From Sarcocystis neurona (taxonomy: Eukaryota > Apicomplexa > Conoidasida > Eucoccidiorida > Sarcocystidae), in NCBI GenBank assembly GCA_000727475.1, contig KL647303.1, positions 2,155,366-2,219,365 of the forward strand: DNA of 64,000 nt. The letters are read 5' to 3'. The notes beneath the pieces were generated by a model that worked only from the letters and a program-made list of their open reading frames with translations, was not told the origin of the DNA and searched no databases. Below, one piece after another: positions 59,864-64,000 of the stretch. Position numbers and translations under genes: made by a program. The first letter of the stretch is position 1. Each line of letters opens with the position of its first letter.

Positions 59864-60791
59864 TATGAGAATCTAGGTCCATATTTGACTAAGACTACAC
59901 GTACAGTGGACGCGCCTAGAGATGCGCAGTATCGAAGCAAAGTGACGGGTACAAAAGACGTGTACAAAAGTAAATGCGCGGGAAAGGACTTTATTGTGTG
60001 GGTGGTCATCCGTACTCCTACTTTTGCGCGTGGTAATATACGCATGTAGGACTGAGATAACCAAATTTGACACTGTATGGAGCACAGACACCCGCGAGCA
60101 TGCTTGTGTATGGGTGTTGCTTTTGTGATGCGTGTGCGTGGAAGTCTGTAGGTGCAAACAATCGTGCGCTACCAGTAGAGTACTTTGTAGTGGAGTGTCG
60201 CGTCATGCGGTGTAGTTGGGTGGCTACGAACTCACATCCGATTTCTGCACGGTACCGGTGAAATGTAGACACGAACAGAAGGCTCTACGTCGCGTCTGCG
60301 CGTGTATGTGTGAGACGAACATTTTACGTGTGTTTTTGGAAGATATTGAAAGATGGTGTAGACCGGATCGCGTGTGTAGAGGTAGGACGTGAGTGCAGAT
60401 GTCGATACGCCAACTCACGCGTGGTGAACAAGCTGCATACAGTACAAGCGTACCACTTGTCAAATGCGATGTACGGCAGGTGCGTTTTCGTGTTACTGCC
60501 AGTAGGTGCTTGGGGGTTCGCATGATGCACATGAATGCGTCTATGTGTACGTAAGCGGGGAGGGTCGGAAGAAAACAGGAGCACATTCAAATAAGAGTTA
60601 GAACAGCAGCCGTCATATGTGGAAAATTCCAGAAAATTGTGCGTGAACCGTTTCCCGACTCCGTTGTGCCCGGTGGTTTGACTTTTGACGAACTCCGCGT
60701 GGTAGAAGAGGGCATAACGGTCCATCCGCGCAACATCGCCTTGCTTGACCAGTTCACATGCGGCCACAGGCTGCAACCCCCTCGACCGTGA
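59864..60791 (+). CDS. unrecognised four-exon gene (5' end incomplete)
   Basis: Exons 59864-60032, 60152-60257, 60399-60479 and 60596-60791 join in phase with introns of 119, 141 and 116 bases. The product reads LTKTTRTVDAPRDAQYRSKV, CAGKDFIVWVVIRTPTFARG, PVEYFVVECRVMRCSWVATN, NKLHTVQAYHLSNAMYGR and GGLTFDELRVVEEGITVHPR, and ends QFTCGHRLQPPRP at a TGA. The first exon enters in phase 0 from an acceptor (atcggtacag), so at least one exon lies upstream, possibly within the 100-bp duplication. I do not recognise the family. Three independent phase matches and globular composition make a real gene likely. Confidence 0.6.
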
Positions 60792-61770
60792 ACGGTGTCC
60801 GGGATGAAACTCCTATGTTTCGTCAGCAAAGCTGTTTTGGGCCTGTTGGCTGTCGTGTAGGGGTGAAGAGCGTGCCCTGGGTGATCACGGGATACCGTAA
60901 ATGCGAAGAACGTAGTGTCGGTTTTTTTTTGCTTGGCGATTCGGCGCCATGAAGTCTGTTTGGATTTTACCGTGTAGTCGTCTGGTGTGCGTGCATGGGG
61001 GTCATGGTTCGGTTGTCTGTAAACTGCGACTCACTGGACCAGCACATTCGTTATCATTTCTCGACGGTTATGGGCCCACCTCCGTGAATATGCTCGCATA
61101 GTGTGTGCACGCGTACGTCTTCGCGGGCTCGGGTCAAGGATGCAAGATAAACTGCGTTGTCCTGTTGTAGAGGCAATCTGTCGAAAGTGTGTTTGCACAG
61201 TGCAAGTGTAAGGGTCACGTATTCCACGGCGGTAGAAGGGTCGGCATGTTGGCGTGCGTCTGTGGATTCGCCCGCAAGCACGTGTCTGGCCGCGCGTGTA
61301 CTACTACATACACACGGTTCTCTTCTTTAAGGGAGATTGATTTTACATGCATGGTTCCTCTGTATGGTAATGCGCATGTAAGCCTTTCCGTAGATATCTA
61401 GAATATTCTTCAGCTGAACAGGACAGTTACGTAGGCAATAGAACGCGTACTCTGCGGGTGAGTTTGATGTATGCAATCCGTTAGTAACTGTACGCACACA
61501 GGAGTACTTCAAGGGAACGGGTGTTTTTGAGTTTACAGTCATCCACTTTTGTTCTTTATTGGTCTCCTGCAGGGCTGCACCGCTGAAGTAGCAGCCAGCC
61601 ACATGTCTATATGAAAAGCAACGACACTGTATAGACTGGCGATGACGGGTGTATTTTTGAACGGTGGATCCACCCGTTTTGATCCCAAGGAATGGTGAAC
61701 AGTCACTGTTCTGTTTTTTGAGTGGCGGCCGCTCATGAGGTCGCGTCTTACGTTGTCGATTTTTTTCCAG
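60792..61770. other. intergenic; probable histone H2B 5' region
   Basis: Short coding-like frames exist (for example plus SCFGPVGCRVGVKSVPWVIT near 60830) but cannot be joined. A pyrimidine tract and ttttttccag directly precede the H2B start codon, suggesting an intron in the 5' untranslated region. Confidence 0.4.
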
Positions 61771-62142
61771 ATGTCAGGAAAGGGACCAGCGCAGAAGTCG
61801 CAGGCGGCGAAGAAGACGGCTGGGAAGTCGCTTGGGCCGCGATACCGACGCCGAAAGAGGACTGAGTCGTTTGCGCTGTATATTTACAAAGTGTTGAAGC
61901 AGGTCCATCCCGAGACGGGGGTGTCAAAGAAGAGCATGAGCATTATGAACTCATTTATCAACGATATCTTCGACCGCCTGGCGGACGAGGCGGTGCGTTT
62001 GATCCGCTACAACAAGAAACGCACCCTATCTTCGCGGGAAATTCAAACCGCTGTGCGTCTGCTACTCCCCGGAGAACTTAGCAAGCATGCTGTGTCCGAA
62101 GGCACGAAAGCCGTGACAAAGTATACCACGTCTGGTGGATAA
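61771..62142 (+). CDS. H2B: histone H2B
   Basis: A 123-residue intronless coding region. It has the basic N-terminal tail ([20 protein letters not shown]), the histone-fold helices ([38 protein letters not shown]) and the diagnostic C-terminal H2B signature ([33 protein letters not shown]). It forms the H2A-H2B dimer of the nucleosome. I start at 61771 because MSGKG is the normal H2B beginning. An in-frame ATG at 61735 would add 12 residues, but an acceptor (tttttccag) abuts 61771. The tail, with [14 protein letters not shown], resembles what I recall of apicomplexan variant H2B.Z more than the Lys/Ala-rich canonical tail; this is unverified. Confidence 0.97.
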   Translation: MSGKGPAQKSQAAKKTAGKSLGPRYRRRKRTESFALYIYKVLKQVHPETGVSKKSMSIMNSFINDIFDRLADEAVRLIRYNKKRTLSSREIQTAVRLLLPGELSKHAVSEGTKAVTKYTTSGG

Positions 62143-63530
62143 GGTGTCCACGTGATACCAAGGTTAAGCCTGTACCGCTGCTCGTGACCAGTTGCTGTGG
62201 CCGAATACGGGAGAAACAAACTTAGTTGTGCAGTTCTACGTAGGCCGAAAACACACAACACAGAAGTTCATTTACTGCGGTGGCGAAGTCGTCCGTGTAA
62301 CACCGGGTTGCCGGGAAATGTGCACCACTGAGCTGTACGCGAGCAGCATCACTTAAACGAGAGTGAACCGGAACGGAGCTGCAGGATGCATTGACGTGAT
62401 GAAAGATGCTTATCAGAAAGACCGCACACGGCGGTGCATTGACGTGCTATAGTGCAAGGACACGCGCTTAACGGGCGGCTGGTAGGAGGTGGGCGTGAAG
62501 AGGACTGTAACTGCGCCGTTATTCCCGGCGTGTAGATCGTGCACCGACGACAAACGTCACCACCAGAGACGGTAGTGTGTGTATGTGTGTGTGTGTGTGT
62601 GAGGCCCGATATACACAGAGGAGTAAGGCTACTACTGAAGTGTTGGTGAGGAGCTTCTTGCATCAAAGCGAAACTTTTGCTCGTGATGCAGGGTATGCAG
62701 ATATGGTAGCGAGAAACTTGCTGCAGCAGCTGCGTCGCTTTTATCAACTTCGTCGAAGGACGAAGTGCTTTCGTGCTTGCTGGCTACAGCTCAGGGAAAC
62801 TACGCCGCGGCAGTGGAGGGGCAACGAAATACATTCGCTGCTTTGTGGTCAACGTCCCGAAGTTGTGGCCCTGCTGACGCTGCAGCCTGCTGGTTATGTC
62901 ACGCTGCAGCCGCTTAGTTTTTTTTAGGGACTGCTGCATTTTCGATGTACTGGAAGTTCGGCTGTGTCGTTGGCCACATGTTAGAGAGAAAAGGATCCCT
63001 TCCTGCTGTATCGAGACATGTTAACCCCCAATGAAGATAAAAGAGGTTTTTTCCGTTTTCCACCTCAGCCCATTAGAACGGCGTTTGCAAACAAAGGGAT
63101 GACCGTCGCACAGTTGCAGATAACGGAGCAGACTGTATGCCGTAGGTGGCGGAGAAGGCGGCACTGCGGCGGTGCACAGAAACACATCGAGGGAGTAATA
63201 TAAGTTCGGTAAAGAGGAAACGTTCATCTGAGGGACTGTTTGTTTTCTTGTCGATTACGTATTCACTTCATTTTCTTTGAGCCAAGCGTCTGTGGTGCGT
63301 CTACGTATATCGCGGTTTATGCATTGGTCCCTACGCAATAACAAACACTGATGCGTAGACTTCATCGAAGGCTTTTTTCCAAACGCAGCCGCCGAGTACT
63401 TCGCACAGTTACGGACGCGTGTTCTCGTATGAACCTACCTCGTCAGCACAAGAACAGGGGAGGAAAAGGAATATATGATGTCGAGTGATGTAAAAGCAAA
63501 ACGAGCCAACTGGTGAAGGCTTTACCACAG
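62143..63530. other. intergenic or unresolved, weak coding-like frames
   Basis: A plus frame at about 62600-62927 reads FLHQSETFARDAGYADMVAR and NLLQQLRRFYQLRRR with fairly balanced composition, but has neither a start codon nor a recognisable domain. Contains a (GT)n patch at 62570-62600. Confidence 0.35.
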
Positions 63531-63536
63531 CGACAG

Positions 63537-63916
63537 TATTGGTGAGCTGCGACTCTTCGTGGGTTTGCCAGACACAACACAGTTTGATACTTTGCTGTAT
63601 GCATGCCGAGTCGTATTTTCGCTCGGATCGAACACTTCACCAGGAATGCACGCCCCCGGTTCGGCGTGTACCGTACGCGTGCATGATTTGCCTCTGCCTG
63701 CATCAGAGCACACAGCAGCCACCTTGGAAGAAGTGGCGCATAGCGTGTCAAAATGTAGTAAGCCCTACGTGTCCGAGACAACACAGTGGAAACTAACATA
63801 TATGGCCACCTGCGCGGACGTGTGGGACGCTCTTGCCGAGTATTTCGCATCCACATCAGGTGTGCAAGGATGGGACATTTGTCGCATTGCAAACTCTCGT
63901 ACGCTCGGCGGCAGTG
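63537..63916 (+). CDS. probable exon of an unrecognised gene running off the right edge
   Basis: After acceptor cagcgacag the plus strand is open for about 126 codons: IGELRLFVGLPDTTQFDTLL, YACRVVFSLGSNTSPGMHAP, TTQWKLTYMATCADVWDALA, EYFASTSGVQGWDICRIAN. It ends at a possible donor GGCAGTG|GTAGGA, or at a TGA nine bases later. Composition is clearly protein-like, with several cysteines and tryptophans as in a secreted or surface protein. No family assigned. Confidence 0.45.
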
Positions 63917-64000
63917 GTAGGAGCTGAGGTGCAATCTATCGGAGCTACAAGGTTGCGGAGCATTATCACAAAGCAGTTCACGTCACTAATCCCGGGCTGG

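Overview
The window looks like nuclear DNA of an apicomplexan coccidian, most likely an Eimeria species. This rests on sequence features, not a database match: CAG-type trinucleotide repeats give poly-Gln and poly-Ala runs inside otherwise conserved proteins, large stretches are TA/GT-rich satellite, genes are intron-rich, and repeat-dense and repeat-poor blocks alternate. There is no bacterial-style operon, tRNA, rRNA, CRISPR array or recognisable transposon.

Layout. (1) Positions 1-24.7 kb are repeat-dense. The minus strand carries a very long, widely split gene for a TRM2/TRMT2A-type tRNA (uracil-5-)-methyltransferase. Six exons (15197-15152, 14500-13281, 11417-10446, 9010-8183, 4349-4275, 1767-910) join in phase and give the family motifs in the right order; the C-terminal catalytic part lies beyond the left edge. 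Introns of 0.7-3.8 kb are packed with minisatellites and microsatellites. Candidate upstream exons of this gene or a neighbour lie at about 17-21 kb. A 424-base run of N interrupts a CAG array inside the second exon. (2) 24.7-29.9 kb has ordinary sequence complexity and only short coding-like pieces. (3) 29.9-46.8 kb holds, on the plus strand, a complete eight-exon gene for a 2750-residue pentatricopeptide-repeat (PPR) protein. It has three predicted membrane segments near the N-terminus, about 14 PPR motifs in the C-terminal third and a Gln-rich tail. (4) 46.8-64 kb is again repeat-poor. It contains a clear histone H2B gene (61771-62142, plus), an unrecognised four-exon plus-strand gene with introns of about 120-140 bases (59864-60791), a likely minus-strand gene at about 53.9-55.0 kb, and isolated coding-like exons.

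The two large genes act on RNA: one is a tRNA base modifier, the other a sequence-specific RNA binder, probably organellar. Nothing suggests they are co-regulated. A recurring structural theme is repeat polarity: within exons the sense strand reads CAG, giving Gln/Ala, whereas introns of the same genes carry the inverse CTG or pyrimidine-rich sense strand, often directly upstream of the 3' splice site.

Limits. Splice sites were chosen by eye from GT(GC)-AG signals, reading phase and family motifs. Many long open frames here are by-products of triplet repeats and were not called as genes.
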